From contig WHTW01000048.1 of NCBI GenBank assembly GCA_009377525.1, positions 1 through 47,997 of the forward strand: a stretch of 47,997 bases of DNA, written 5' to 3'. A program made the position numbers and the translations under genes. The notes beneath the pieces were generated by a model that worked only from the letters and a program-made list of their open reading frames with translations, was not told the DNA's origin and ran no database searches. The stretch is from Rhodospirillales bacterium. Its GTDB lineage: Bacteria > Pseudomonadota > Alphaproteobacteria > Reyranellales > Reyranellaceae. Positions 1 to 8,476 of the stretch are shown here, piece by piece. Position 1 is the stretch's first letter, and every line of letters starts with the position of its first letter.

Positions 1-54
1 CCGCGCGCGTCCCGCGCGCTCATGAGGCGCGCGGGACGCGCGCGGTCCGGAAGA
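1..54. repeat. Palindromic intergenic repeat, family A (cut by window edge)
   Basis: Positions 1-19 and 27-45 are perfect reverse complements around a 7-base centre (TCATGAG), and 46-54 continue the right arm. The rest of the left arm lies outside the window. An identical and complete copy is at 23983-24045. In both places the repeat begins just past the stop codon of a minus-strand gene, so it may act as a 3' mRNA end or terminator-like structure. That role is inferred. Confidence 0.85.
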
Positions 55-67
55 CGATGAGCCCCGA

Positions 68-1294
68 CTATGACGCCAGCGACTCGATCGCCGCGTCCAC
101 GCCGCCCGGGCCGAACGGCACGCCGGCCGTCTTCATCGCGAGCTCGGTGGTGGCGAGGCAGCCCAGCAGCATGGGCTCGTTGAGGTCGCCCATGTGGCCG
201 ATGCGGAACACCTTGCCCATCAGCGGCCCCAGCCCGCCGCCGAGCGACAGGTTGTAGCGGTCGACGGCGGCCTTGCGCAGCGGGTCGGAGCTCGTGCCCT
301 CGGGCATGATCACCGTGGTCACCGAGTTGGAGAGCCGGTCGGGCGACTGGCAGTAGAGCTGCGGGCCCTTGCCACCCGCACCCCACGCGCGCACGGCCGC
401 GCGCGTCGCATCGGCGAGGCGGGCATGGCGCGCGAACACCGCGTCGAGGCCTTCCTCCTCGAGCATCCTGAGCGACTCCTGCAGGCCGAAGAACATGTGC
501 ACCGGCGCGGTGCCCATGAACTTCTGCGGCGCGCGGCCCCCCATCAGTTCCCAATGGAAGTAGTGGCGCGGCGCCTTGTTCTTGCGCGCCACGTCGAGCG
601 CCCTGTTGCTCACACCGGTGAACGACATGCCGGTCGGCAGCATCAGACCTTTCTGGCTGCCGCCGACGGTGACGTCGATGCCCCAGGCATCCATCTTGTA
701 TTCCATCGACGCCAGCGAGGAGATGGTGTCGGACAAGAGCAGCGCCGGATGCTTGGCCTCGTCGATGGCGCGGCGGATGTCGGAGAGCGGCAGCACCATG
801 CCGGTTGCCGTCTCGTTGTGCACGCAGAGCACGGCCTTGATCTCGTGCGCCTTGTCCTGGACCAGGCGCTCGCCGACCTTGCTGACGTCGGCGCCCTTGC
901 GCCAGTCGGCGGCGATGGTCTCGACCTTGATGCCGAGATTGGTCGCCATCTCGGCCCAGCTCAGCGAGAAGTAGCCGGTCTCGACGATCAGCACCGTGTC
1001 GCCGGCAGCGAACAGGTTGGCCAGGGCCGCTTCCCACGCGCCGTGGCCGCTGGCGTTGTACATGTAGAGGCTCTGGTCGGTCTTCAGCACCCGCTTCACG
1101 CCCGCATGGCAGGCATGATGGATGGCCATGAATTCGTCGGACATGAAGTCCATCACCGGTCGGTCCATGGCCCGCAGGACACGGTCGGGGATGTTGGTCG
1201 GGCCGGGATTGTTGAAGAACTGACGGCCGCGCGGCTTGGTGTTCAAGGGGGCGTTCAAGGCAGGCTCCAGGCTTGCGAAAAAGTGGCGGACCAT
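68..1294 (-). CDS. Class V PLP aminotransferase (serine-glyoxylate / alanine-glyoxylate type)
   Basis: A 408-residue fold-type I PLP enzyme of the class V family, expected to move an amino group between serine or alanine and glyoxylate or a similar 2-oxo acid in the cytosol. The N-terminal NNPGPTNIP segment (about 28-36) and the family pattern MYNASGHGAWEAAL (about 79-91) bind cofactor and substrate. Asp189 (LLLSDTISS) should contact the pyridine nitrogen, and Lys215 in GGSQKGLMLP is the expected Schiff-base lysine. Length is normal for the family. The gene is divergent from a class III aminotransferase 66 bp away, which suggests a shared amino-acid or amine catabolic role. Exact substrate cannot be told; serine-glyoxylate aminotransferase is the best guess. 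The start could be a few codons further in. Confidence 0.87.
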   Translation of the reverse strand: MVRHFFASLEPALNAPLNTKPRGRQFFNNPGPTNIPDRVLRAMDRPVMDFMSDEFMAIHHACHAGVKRVLKTDQSLYMYNASGHGAWEAALANLFAAGDTVLIVETGYFSLSWAEMATNLGIKVETIAADWRKGADVSKVGERLVQDKAHEIKAVLCVHNETATGMVLPLSDIRRAIDEAKHPALLLSDTISSLASMEYKMDAWGIDVTVGGSQKGLMLPTGMSFTGVSNRALDVARKNKAPRHYFHWELMGGRAPQKFMGTAPVHMFFGLQESLRMLEEEGLDAVFARHARLADATRAAVRAWGAGGKGPQLYCQSPDRLSNSVTTVIMPEGTSSDPLRKAAVDRYNLSLGGGLGPLMGKVFRIGHMGDLNEPMLLGCLATTELAMKTAGVPFGPGGVDAAIESLAS

Positions 1295-1360
1295 AGGGCC
1301 TCAGCCCTTGGCGAGGCAAGCGAGGCTTGCGATGCTCAGCCATTAGCAAAGTGAGGGCAA

Positions 1361-2749
1361 ATGAGTAACGCAGCACCGACCAATTCAGCCATCGTGACCG
1401 ACTACAAGGCCCGCACGCAGGGGTCCGGTGCGCTGTTTGAGCGCGCCCGCAAGGTGCTGCCGAGCGGCATCACGCACGATGCACGCTACCTCGATCCTTA
1501 TTCAATTCATGTCGCCAGGGCCAAGGGCGCCCGCAAGTGGGACGTCGACGGCAACGAATACGTCGACTATTTCGGCGGCCACGGCGCCATGCTGCTGGGC
1601 CATTCGCACCCCGCCGTCGTCGAGGCGGTGAAGCGGCAGATGGAGCTCGGCACCCACTATGGCTCGAGCCATGAGCTGGAGGTGCGCTGGGCCGAGCTGG
1701 TGTGCGAGCTGATTCCGTCGGCCGAGAAGGTGCGCTTCACCGCGTCGGGCACCGAGGCCTCACACATGGCGATCCGCCTGGCCCGCGCCCACACCGGCAA
1801 GGACAAGATCGTGCGCTTCGTCGGCCACTTCCACGGCTGGCACGACCATGTCGCGGGCGGCGCCACCTCGCACTATGACGGCTCCTCGCCGCCGGGCGTA
1901 CTGCAGAGCGTCACCGATCTTTCCATCCTGATGCCGGCCGACGACGTCGCGCCGACCGTCAAGCTGCTCGAGACGCGCGATGACATCGCCGCGGTGATGT
2001 TCGAGCCGTCGGGCGCGTCGTGGGGCCAGGTGCCCCTGCCGCCGGGCTTCGTGCAGGCGATCCGCGACGTCACCGCCAGGCGCGGCGTGGTCATGCTGAT
2101 GGACGAGGTCATCACGGGCTTCCGCTGGTCGTCGGGCGGCGCACAGAAGGCGCTGGGCGTGACGCCTGACCTCTGCATTCTCGCCAAGATCGTGGCGGGC
2201 GGCCTGCCGGGTGGTGCGGTCGCAGGCAAGCGCGAGATCCTCGACCAGATCGACTTCGCGGAGGCGGCGGCCAAGAAGCGGGACAAGATCGCCCATCCCG
2301 GCACCTATAACGCCAATCCATTGTCGGCCGCCGCGGCGGTGGCCGCGCTGTCGCTGCTGCGCGACGAGGACCTGGCCGAGAAGGCCAACAGGACGGCGGC
2401 CGAACTGCGTGCGGCGCTGCGCCAGGTGCTGATCGAGGAGAGTGTGCCGTGGGGCATCTACGGCGATTCCTCGACCTTCCTGATCTATCCCAACCCGACC
2501 GGCGAGGCGGTCGATCCCGCGAGCTTCGATGCGCTGAAGCTGGGCTTCGCCAAGCTGAAAGGCGCCAAGTCGGGCGCGCTCACCGGCAAGATCCGCATGG
2601 GCATGATGAGCCACGGCGTCGATATCATGGGCGCGCCCGGCGGCTTCGTGTCGGCGACGCACGGCGGGGCGGAGATCGAGAAGACGGTGCAGGCGCTGCG
2701 GGCGACCGTGCGGGCGCTGAAGGTCGAGCGGGAGGTGAAGGCGGCGTGA
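1361..2749 (+). CDS. Class III PLP aminotransferase (glutamate-1-semialdehyde aminomutase-like)
   Basis: A 462-residue class III aminotransferase. Visible family features are the DVDGNEYVDYFGGHGA segment (about 61-76), the phosphate-binding ASGTEASHMAIRLAR stretch (about 128-142), the aspartate of MDEVITGF (Asp248) and the PLP lysine in ILAKIVAGG (Lys276). The sequence resembles the glutamate-1-semialdehyde 2,1-aminomutase branch, but many members of that branch are catabolic transaminases, and no haem-pathway gene is nearby. Its neighbours (class V aminotransferase, RidA) fit amino-acid or amine breakdown better. A family-A repeat lies directly downstream. Substrate is not assigned. Confidence 0.86.
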   Translation: MSNAAPTNSAIVTDYKARTQGSGALFERARKVLPSGITHDARYLDPYSIHVARAKGARKWDVDGNEYVDYFGGHGAMLLGHSHPAVVEAVKRQMELGTHYGSSHELEVRWAELVCELIPSAEKVRFTASGTEASHMAIRLARAHTGKDKIVRFVGHFHGWHDHVAGGATSHYDGSSPPGVLQSVTDLSILMPADDVAPTVKLLETRDDIAAVMFEPSGASWGQVPLPPGFVQAIRDVTARRGVVMLMDEVITGFRWSSGGAQKALGVTPDLCILAKIVAGGLPGGAVAGKREILDQIDFAEAAAKKRDKIAHPGTYNANPLSAAAAVAALSLLRDEDLAEKANRTAAELRAALRQVLIEESVPWGIYGDSSTFLIYPNPTGEAVDPASFDALKLGFAKLKGAKSGALTGKIRMGMMSHGVDIMGAPGGFVSATHGGAEIEKTVQALRATVRALKVEREVKAA

Positions 2750-2760
2750 TCTCGTCGGAC

Positions 2761-2911
2761 CGCCGGCCTCCAGGCCCGCTCATGGCCTTCGTCTTCCGGA
2801 CCGCGCGCTGGGTCGCGGTTTACCGCGACCTCCCTGCGCGCTCATGATCATGAGCGAGCGGGACGCTCACGGTCCGGAAGAGCATGAGCGGGCCTGGAGG
2901 CCCGCGGTCCG
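2761..2911. repeat. Nested compound palindrome, family A related
   Basis: Three nested inverted repeats share one axis. The outer arms are about 2766-2784 and 2883-2901 (GCCTCCAGGCCCGC...). The middle arms are 2794-2804 and 2870-2880 (CTTCCGGACCG / CGGTCCGGAAG). A perfect 18-base palindrome, 2839-2856 (CGCTCATGATCATGAGCG), is near the centre. The CGGTCCGGAAGA and CATGAG motifs are shared with the repeats at 1-54 and 23983-24045. It fills the gap between two convergent genes. Confidence 0.85.
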
Positions 2912-2917
2912 GCAAGA

Positions 2918-3319
2918 CTACCGCTTGCCCCTGCCGATGTGGGCGATCGCCTCGATCTCGACCAGGATTTCGGGTGCCGCAAGCGCGCTCACCTCGACCA
3001 GGGTGGAGGCCGGGAAGTCGCCGGTGAAGAACTCGCGGCGCGCCGCCCAGACCTTGGTGTTGTTCTTGATGTTGGTGACGTAGATCGTGACCTTGACCAC
3101 GTCGGCTATGGCGCCGCCGGCTGCTTCGACCATGCCCTTGATCTTGTTGAAGATCAGCTTGGCCTGCTCGTACTCGTCCATGCCGGCCAGCACCTTGGGA
3201 TCGGTGCCGCGGGCGGTCATGCCCGACACATAGGCGATGCCGTCCGAGACCAGGCAGTTCGACCAGCGCTCGGGCGGCGGCTCGGGCACGTGGGGCGATG
3301 TCACGCGGCGGATGGACAT
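2918..3319 (-). CDS. RidA/YjgF/UK114 family protein
   Basis: A 133-residue protein of the RidA (YjgF/YER057c/UK114) family: small trimeric proteins that hydrolyse reactive enamine/imine intermediates released by PLP enzymes, or act as related deaminases in catabolic operons. The conserved pattern is visible: VSDGIAYVSGMTARG near residue 30, an EQAKLIFNKIKGMVEAAGG helix mid-protein, VVKVTIYVTNI, and the C-terminal LAAPEILVEIEAIAHI. The position of the last element's acidic residue matches the usual active-site region, but the canonical arginine motif is not clear, so it may belong to an 'Rid' subgroup other than RidA itself. It is next to two aminotransferase genes, in line with detoxifying their side products. 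Confidence 0.88.
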   Translation of the reverse strand: MSIRRVTSPHVPEPPPERWSNCLVSDGIAYVSGMTARGTDPKVLAGMDEYEQAKLIFNKIKGMVEAAGGAIADVVKVTIYVTNIKNNTKVWAARREFFTGDFPASTLVEVSALAAPEILVEIEAIAHIGRGKR

Positions 3320-3337
3320 GGACGTCTCCTCGTTTCG

Positions 3338-3430
3338 TTAGTCGGGCTTGGCGCCGGAAGCTTTGACCACCGGCACCCACTTGTCGATCTCGGCCTGCGA
3401 GGCGGCGATGAATGTGCGGCGAGGGATCAT
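3338..3430 (-). pseudogene. C-terminal remnant of a Bug/TctC-type substrate-binding protein
   Basis: The last ~25 codons of this frame (AEIDKWVPVVKASGAKPD then stop) closely match the characteristic C-terminal tail of Bug-family (tripartite tricarboxylate transporter) extracytoplasmic binding proteins. Nothing upstream in this or the other minus-strand frames continues the ~300-residue protein; it runs straight into a palindromic repeat. It is therefore read as the stump of a deleted gene. An in-frame ATG exists at 3430 but the ORF is unlikely to be functional. Confidence 0.6.
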
Positions 3431-3467
3431 GCGGTGAATATAGCGTGTGCTGCTTGCAGCGGCTGCT

Positions 3468-3534
3468 GTCATCCCGAGCGCAGCGAGGGACCTTTCGCGT
3501 TGCAGTAAAGGCCCTTCGCTTCGCTCGGGGTGAC
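3468..3534. repeat. Palindromic repeat, family B ('PERSEGP' type)
   Basis: TGTCATCCCGAGCGCAGCGAGGG (from 3468) pairs imperfectly with CCCTTCGCTTCGCTCGGGGTGACA (to 3534). This is the widespread GC-rich intergenic repeat whose translation gives CHPERSEGP. A second, more diverged member is at 14030-14155. Here it lies immediately upstream of the acyl-CoA synthetase start and next to the truncated Bug-family remnant, so it may mark the deletion end. Confidence 0.8.
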
Positions 3535-3554
3535 AGGTGTGCTGTAGTCCCGGC

Positions 3555-5660
3555 ATGAGCGATCTTTTCAAGGCCCTGTTCGAACCGCGCCGCATCGCGC
3601 TGATCGGCGCCTCCGCCGACGTCGCCAAGACGACGTCGCGGCCGCAGCGCTTCCTGCGCAAGCACGGCTTTGCTGGCGAGATCCTGCCGATAAACCCCTC
3701 GCGGGTCGAAATCCTGGGGGAGAAGGCCTACAAGGACCTCGACGCCGTCACGGGCGACATCGACCACGCCTATATCCTGTTGAACGGCAAGGCGGCGGTC
3801 GACGCACTCGCGGCCTGCGGCAGGCGCGGCGTCAAGGTCGCCTCGATCCTGGCCGGAGGCTTCGCCGATGCCGGCGCGGCGGGCGCCTCGATGCAGGACG
3901 ATCTCAGCCGCATCGTCCGCGAGACCGGCGTGCGGCTGGTCGGGCCCAACAGCATCGGCACGGTCAGCACCGACCCGGCGATGGCGCTGACGGCCAATGC
4001 TGCCTTCGCCGTCGACAAGCTCCGGCCCGGCAAATGGGCCGTCGTGAGCCAGAGCGGCAGCCTGATCGGCGCGCTGCTGTCGCGCGCCGACGCCCGCGGC
4101 ATCGGCTTCTCGCGCCTGATCTCGGTCGGCAACGAGGTCGATCTCGCGGTCGGCGAGATCGCCGACCTCCTGGTCGACGATCCGAAGACCAACGCGATCC
4201 TGCTTTTCATGGAGACGCTGCGCGATGGTGAGCGCCTGGCGCGGGCAGCGCGGCGCGCGCATGCCGCCGGAAAGCCCGTGATCGCCTACAAGCTCGGCCG
4301 CTCCGACATCGGCCAGGAGCTCGCCAAGTCGCATACCGGCGCCATCGCCGGCTCCGACGCCACCTTCGACGCCTTCTGCCGCCGCCATGGCATCGTCCGC
4401 GTGTCGATGTTCGAATCCCTGGTCGACGTGCCGGCGTTGCTGGTCGACCGTCCACCGGCCGGCCTTTCAGGAAAAGGGGGCAAGCGGGTCGCCGTCGCCA
4501 CCACGACCGGCGGCGGTGCCGCCATGGTGGTCGACAACATGGCGATGGCCGGCCTCGACATCGCGGGTCCGCCGCAGGCACTGGTCGATTGGCTGAAGCC
4601 GCTGGGCATCGCGGCCGGCGAGGGCAAGCTGGTCGATCTCACGCTGGCTGGCGCCAAGCCCGAGATCGTGGCCGGCACCATCGAGCGGCTGCTGGCCGAC
4701 GACGCCAATGACGCCGCGATCTTCGTCGTCGGCTCCTCGGCTCAGTTCAACCCCGAGCTCGCCGTCGAGCCGTTGCTGAAGTTCGCCAGGTCGGCCAAGC
4801 CCTTCGCCGTGGCGCTGACGCCATCGGCCGAGAAGTCGCTGGCCCTGCTGACGGCGGCCGGCGTGCCGGCCTTCCGTCATCCGGAGTCCTGCGCCGAGGC
4901 GATGGCGGCCTGCCTGCTGCGGCCCGTGCCGCAGCCCGTGCCGGCGCTCGCCGAGCCGACGCGCCAGGCGCTCGATGCCCTCGAGGCCGGCCGCGTCAAC
5001 GGCTTCGACGAGCGCCGCGCCGCCGATTTCTTCGGTGCGCTGGGTGTGCCGCTTGCCAAGGCGCTCGCCATCCCCGACGCCAAGCGCGTCGTCGCCGCCG
5101 TGACGGAGATAGGGGCGCCGGTGGTGCTAAAAATCCTGTCGCCCGACATTGCCCACAAGACCGAGGCCGGCGGTGTGGCGCTCGGCCTGCCCGACGGCCA
5201 GACCGCGGCACTGGCTGCGCGCGAGATGGAGAAGCGCGTGAAGGCGCACAGCCCGCACGCCAGGCTCGACGGCTTCCTGGTGCAGAAGATGGAGCGCGGG
5301 CTCGCCGAGGTGATCCTGGGCTTCCGCCGTGACCCGCTGGTCGGCCCGACCGTGACGGTCGGCCTGGGCGGTGTGCTGGCCGAGATCTACAAGGATGCCG
5401 CCACGCGCCTCGCGCCGGTCGACGAGGCCGAGGCGCGGCAGATGGTCGACGAGGTGAAGGGGCTCGCCACCGTCCGCGGCTATCGCAACCTGCCGCGCGG
5501 TGACGTTGCGGCGCTGGCCAAGGCGATCGCCGCCTTCTCGGCCCTGGCGCACAAGGCTTTCGCCGACGTTGAGGAAGCCGAGATCAACCCGTTGCTGATC
5601 AAGCGCGACGGCGAGGGCGTCGTTGCGGTGGATGGCCTTGTCGTGCTGCGGCAAGCGTAG
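3555..5660 (+). CDS. ADP-forming acyl-CoA synthetase (acetate--CoA ligase family)
   Basis: A 701-residue fused alpha-beta NDP-forming acyl-CoA synthetase, which interconverts acyl-CoA + ADP + Pi with free acid + CoA + ATP. The CoA-binding domain comes first (FEPRRIALIGAS, residues ~7-18), then the succinyl-CoA ligase-like flavodoxin domains with VVSQSGSLIGALLSRA and SVGNEVDLAVGEI. The SHTGAIAGSDA segment carries the phosphohistidine expected in this family. The C-terminal third is an ATP-grasp domain with VLKILSPDIAHKTEAGGV and a final EINPLLI. I chose ATG 3555 over an in-frame GTG at 3537 because similarity starts there and the GTG lies against the palindromic repeat. Acyl specificity is unknown. 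It converges on a LysR gene with a 15-bp gap. Confidence 0.87.
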   Translation: MSDLFKALFEPRRIALIGASADVAKTTSRPQRFLRKHGFAGEILPINPSRVEILGEKAYKDLDAVTGDIDHAYILLNGKAAVDALAACGRRGVKVASILAGGFADAGAAGASMQDDLSRIVRETGVRLVGPNSIGTVSTDPAMALTANAAFAVDKLRPGKWAVVSQSGSLIGALLSRADARGIGFSRLISVGNEVDLAVGEIADLLVDDPKTNAILLFMETLRDGERLARAARRAHAAGKPVIAYKLGRSDIGQELAKSHTGAIAGSDATFDAFCRRHGIVRVSMFESLVDVPALLVDRPPAGLSGKGGKRVAVATTTGGGAAMVVDNMAMAGLDIAGPPQALVDWLKPLGIAAGEGKLVDLTLAGAKPEIVAGTIERLLADDANDAAIFVVGSSAQFNPELAVEPLLKFARSAKPFAVALTPSAEKSLALLTAAGVPAFRHPESCAEAMAACLLRPVPQPVPALAEPTRQALDALEAGRVNGFDERRAADFFGALGVPLAKALAIPDAKRVVAAVTEIGAPVVLKILSPDIAHKTEAGGVALGLPDGQTAALAAREMEKRVKAHSPHARLDGFLVQKMERGLAEVILGFRRDPLVGPTVTVGLGGVLAEIYKDAATRLAPVDEAEARQMVDEVKGLATVRGYRNLPRGDVAALAKAIAAFSALAHKAFADVEEAEINPLLIKRDGEGVVAVDGLVVLRQA

Positions 5661-5675
5661 GATCTCTACGGCGGA

Positions 5676-6590
5676 TCAGGGCCGCTCCCCGAGCGTCTCG
5701 CTCGCAGCGAGGATCAGGCGCCGCAACCAGGCATGGGCCGGATCATTGTCGTTGCGGCGATGCCAAAGCATCGTCTCGTGGAAGGACGGAAACTCGATCG
5801 GCACGGGAAACGCGCGCACGCCCGGCCATTCCAGGCGACGCACGACACGCTCCGACAAGGTGGCGATCATGTCCGTGTTGGCGATTATCGCTGGCGCTGC
5901 AAGATGGTAGGGCAGGCTCATCGCCACGTGCCGCTTGAGGCCCCGTTCGTCGAGCAACCGGTCGACCACTCCCTTGAGATCGCCCACATGAGTGACGAGG
6001 AGGTGCGGGTATTTGATGAACAGCGCAAGGGTCAGCCTCTGCTTGATCTCCCGGTGCCGCGCGGAAACGAGAGACACGTAGCGTTCCTTGAAGAGAGGCG
6101 TCCGCTTGATCGCTGCCGGCGCGTCTGGAAGAGCTGCGAGCGCCATGTCGATGTCGCCGCGCTCGAGAGCGTTGACGAGCTCCCGCCTGTCCATCGCCCG
6201 GACAATCACGACGGCTCGGGGTGCCTGGCTGCGAACCGCGGCCATCACTTGCGGTAGCAGCTCGCAGGCCATGTGGTCCATGGCCCCTATGCGAAACGTG
6301 CGACCCGATCGCGTCGCGTCGAATTTTCCATAGCCGCCGAGCGCATCCTCGATCTGCCGAAGCGCGGAACGGATGGCATCGGCGAGATCGAGCGCCCGCT
6401 CCGTCGGCTTGACGCCATCGCCACTGCGCACGAAGAGATCGTCGCCGAACAACGTCCGCAGATGACCCAGCCGCTTGCTCATCGCGGGCTGGGTCAAGCC
6501 GATCCGCTGGGCAGCCCTGGTCACGCTGCCTTCGGTCAGCATCGCGTCGAAGGCGACAAGGAGGTTCAAGTCGATGGCCGCTAGATTCAC
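5676..6590 (-). CDS. LysR-family transcriptional regulator
   Basis: A 304-residue LysR-type regulator. The N-terminal winged helix-turn-helix is visible from DLNLLVAFDAMLTEGSVTRAAQRIGLTQPAMSKRLGHLR (about 6-44 in two overlapping parts), followed by the periplasmic-binding-like effector domain. The open frame extends to 6827, but the extra 79 codons run back through the divergent gene. GTG 6590 gives the normal family length and leaves a 100-bp AT-rich divergent promoter, so I use it. It is divergent from the EamA transporter at 6703, the classic arrangement in which a LysR protein controls its neighbour; that link is inferred. Confidence 0.85.
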   Translation of the reverse strand: MNLAAIDLNLLVAFDAMLTEGSVTRAAQRIGLTQPAMSKRLGHLRTLFGDDLFVRSGDGVKPTERALDLADAIRSALRQIEDALGGYGKFDATRSGRTFRIGAMDHMACELLPQVMAAVRSQAPRAVVIVRAMDRRELVNALERGDIDMALAALPDAPAAIKRTPLFKERYVSLVSARHREIKQRLTLALFIKYPHLLVTHVGDLKGVVDRLLDERGLKRHVAMSLPYHLAAPAIIANTDMIATLSERVVRRLEWPGVRAFPVPIEFPSFHETMLWHRRNDNDPAHAWLRRLILAASETLGERP

Positions 6591-6702
6591 GATGTGTCGC
6601 TTACATTTCCAGAGGTGATATAGACATATTATATATTCATTTGCCGCATGTAGAGAGGGCACGCGATCCTCAATCGGGCTTGGCCCAAGCATGGGGATCT
6701 CG
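6591..6702. promoter_or_regulatory. Divergent LysR / EamA promoter region
   Basis: This gap between divergent genes contains a strikingly AT-rich stretch (6616-6645, TGATATAGACATATTATATATTC) in otherwise GC-rich DNA. The near-symmetric ATATA...TATAT core is a reasonable LysR operator/promoter candidate. No exact start site can be placed by eye. Confidence 0.45.
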
Positions 6703-7635
6703 ATGCCTCTGACCATCGCCGAATATGCCCGTGGCGCCCTCTTCGGCCTTGCCGCGGTGAGCATCTGGTCGGGAGGGATCGTCGCGGTCGGGCTCGGTCT
6801 TCGCACCAGTCTGACGCCATGGGACATCGCAGCAGTTCGGTTTGCCGTGGCTGGATTGCTCCTGCTGCCCTATGTGCTGCGCAAAGGCCTCGCGCTTGAC
6901 CGCCTCGGCCGGTGCGGACTGGCTGCGATCGTGCTCGGCGGTGGTGCGCCCGTCCTGCTGTCCAACGCAGGTCTGCTGTTCGCGCCGGCGGCACATGCCG
7001 GAGCGCTCTATCCCGGCGTGATGCCGCTGATGGTGGCGGTCCTCGCGGCAATCATGCTGGGAGAGTCATTCACGGCGACGAAAAGGCTCGGCTTCGCGTT
7101 GATCCTGCCTGGCGTTTGCGCGATCGGTTTCTTCTCGGGCGGAACCCTTGGCGCGCAGCAGAATATTGGCCATGCCTTCTTCCTTGGTTCAGGCATTGCC
7201 TTCGCCTTCTATACCGTCGCCATGCGCCGGGCGAGGCTCGATGGGCTGCACGCCGCTGCCATCGCGGCTGTCGGGGCCCTCCTGCTCTACATGCCGGTCT
7301 ATTGGATGATCGTTGGGACGACGAGCCTAGCGAAGGCTGCCTGGACTGACATAGCCCTTCAGGCGTTGGTGCAGGGGCTCCTGACGGCGACGATCTCCTA
7401 TGTCCTCTATGGGCGCGCGGTGGGCATCCTTGGCGCTTCGAGCGGCGCCGCGTTCGCCGCGCTCTGTCCCGCCATGACGGCCCTTATGGCCATCCCGGTG
7501 CTCGGCGAGTGGCCGGGGACCATAGACTGGGCGGCCATCATTGCGATCTCGGCCGGCGTCTACATCGTGAGCGGGGGACCGTTGGCAGGGCAGTGGGTCT
7601 GTAGTTGGGGAGGTCGCCCGCCCCCCGGGCGCTAG
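6703..7635 (+). CDS. EamA/DMT-family transporter
   Basis: A ~310-residue inner-membrane protein of the drug/metabolite transporter superfamily with two EamA halves and about ten hydrophobic helices (for example LFGLAAVSIWSGGIVAVGL near the start and DWAAIIAISAGVYIVSGG near the end). Such proteins usually export amino acids or other metabolites. ATG 6703 has a GGGGA five bases upstream; the in-frame ATG 6691 is the alternative and would add four residues. The gene is divergent from a LysR regulator, its probable controller. Its TAG stop shares bases with the stop of the convergent phenylalanine hydroxylase gene. Confidence 0.85.
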   Translation: MPLTIAEYARGALFGLAAVSIWSGGIVAVGLGLRTSLTPWDIAAVRFAVAGLLLLPYVLRKGLALDRLGRCGLAAIVLGGGAPVLLSNAGLLFAPAAHAGALYPGVMPLMVAVLAAIMLGESFTATKRLGFALILPGVCAIGFFSGGTLGAQQNIGHAFFLGSGIAFAFYTVAMRRARLDGLHAAAIAAVGALLLYMPVYWMIVGTTSLAKAAWTDIALQALVQGLLTATISYVLYGRAVGILGASSGAAFAALCPAMTALMAIPVLGEWPGTIDWAAIIAISAGVYIVSGGPLAGQWVCSWGGRPPPGR

Positions 7636-8378
7636 GCGACGCGCGTCTGCGCGGCCTCGAAGAGCTGGCGGAAATCGTCCAGCACGAAGTAGGTGTTCTG
7701 CAGCTTGTCGATCTGATAGGGCCGGCGCATGACGCTGGCCGCCTCGAAGGGCAGCCGCTCGACGCCGTCACCTGCGATCGCGTGCTTCACCTCGGCGGCG
7801 GATGAGAGAATGCCCGCACCGTAGATTTTCAGTCCCGCCGGCGTGCGGATCAGGCCGAATTCCACCGTGTACCAGTAGAGACGTGCCAGAAGGTCGATCT
7901 TGGCGCCGGCCTCCAGCGCGCGCTGGCCGTATAACTGCATGTAGTCGGCGAACACCGGATTGCTGAGCAGCGGCACGTGGCCGAAGAAATCATGGAACAG
8001 GTCGGGCTCGACCAGGTAGTCGAGCTCCGCGCGGGTGCGGATCCACACCGTCACCGGAAATCGCCGGTGCGCCAGGTGATCGTAGAACACCGCGTCGGGG
8101 ATCAGGCCGGGCACGCCGACGACGCGCCAGCCCGTCAGCTTCTCCAGGCGCGCGTTCACGACGTCGAAGTTGGGAATGGAATCGCCGATGCCCAAGGTCT
8201 TGAGGCCCTGCACGAACTCATCGCATGCATGAACCTTGGCGAGCGCGGTCTGACGCTCGACCAACAGGCGCCACACGGCCTGGTTCTCGTCCGAGTAGTC
8301 GGCGTGCTGCGGCACCGTCCAGTCGGACGCCATGCTTTCGTAGTTGCCGCGAAGGTTTTCTAAAGGGGCGAGGTTCAT
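7632..8378 (-). CDS. phhA: Phenylalanine 4-monooxygenase
   Basis: A 248-residue non-haem-iron, pterin-dependent phenylalanine hydroxylase of the short bacterial type lacking the regulatory ACT domain; it makes tyrosine from phenylalanine with O2 and tetrahydropterin. The iron ligands are visible as His129 and His134 in LFHDFFGHVPLL and Glu173 in WYTVEFGLI, all at the expected spacing. VPGLIPDAVFYDHLAHRRFPVT is the usual substrate/pterin region. No pterin carbinolamine dehydratase gene (phhB) is seen next to it. It is divergent from an Lrp/AsnC regulator 111 bp away, which in many proteobacteria controls this enzyme. Confidence 0.95.
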   Translation of the reverse strand: MNLAPLENLRGNYESMASDWTVPQHADYSDENQAVWRLLVERQTALAKVHACDEFVQGLKTLGIGDSIPNFDVVNARLEKLTGWRVVGVPGLIPDAVFYDHLAHRRFPVTVWIRTRAELDYLVEPDLFHDFFGHVPLLSNPVFADYMQLYGQRALEAGAKIDLLARLYWYTVEFGLIRTPAGLKIYGAGILSSAAEVKHAIAGDGVERLPFEAASVMRRPYQIDKLQNTYFVLDDFRQLFEAAQTRVA

Positions 8379-8476
8379 GCCGCGAATATGGGGACGAGGG
8401 GCGTAGGGAATCCCGGCGAAGTTGGGCTGTTAGGTTGCCTCAGAAGGGGATAGTATCTACTAAATTGACATAATTT

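Noticed and set aside
194..1354. 386-codon plus-strand open frame opposite the class V aminotransferase
   Set aside because: Antisense shadow of a well-conserved gene. It is His/Arg/Val-rich with no domain, as expected in GC-rich DNA.
1361..2749. Glutamate-1-semialdehyde aminomutase (hemL) for haem synthesis
   Set aside because: Alphaproteobacteria normally make aminolevulinate by ALA synthase, and the neighbours are catabolic, so only the broader family name is used.
2820..4388. 522-codon minus-strand open frame
   Set aside because: It runs antisense through the acyl-CoA synthetase and out of frame through ridA; no own similarity.
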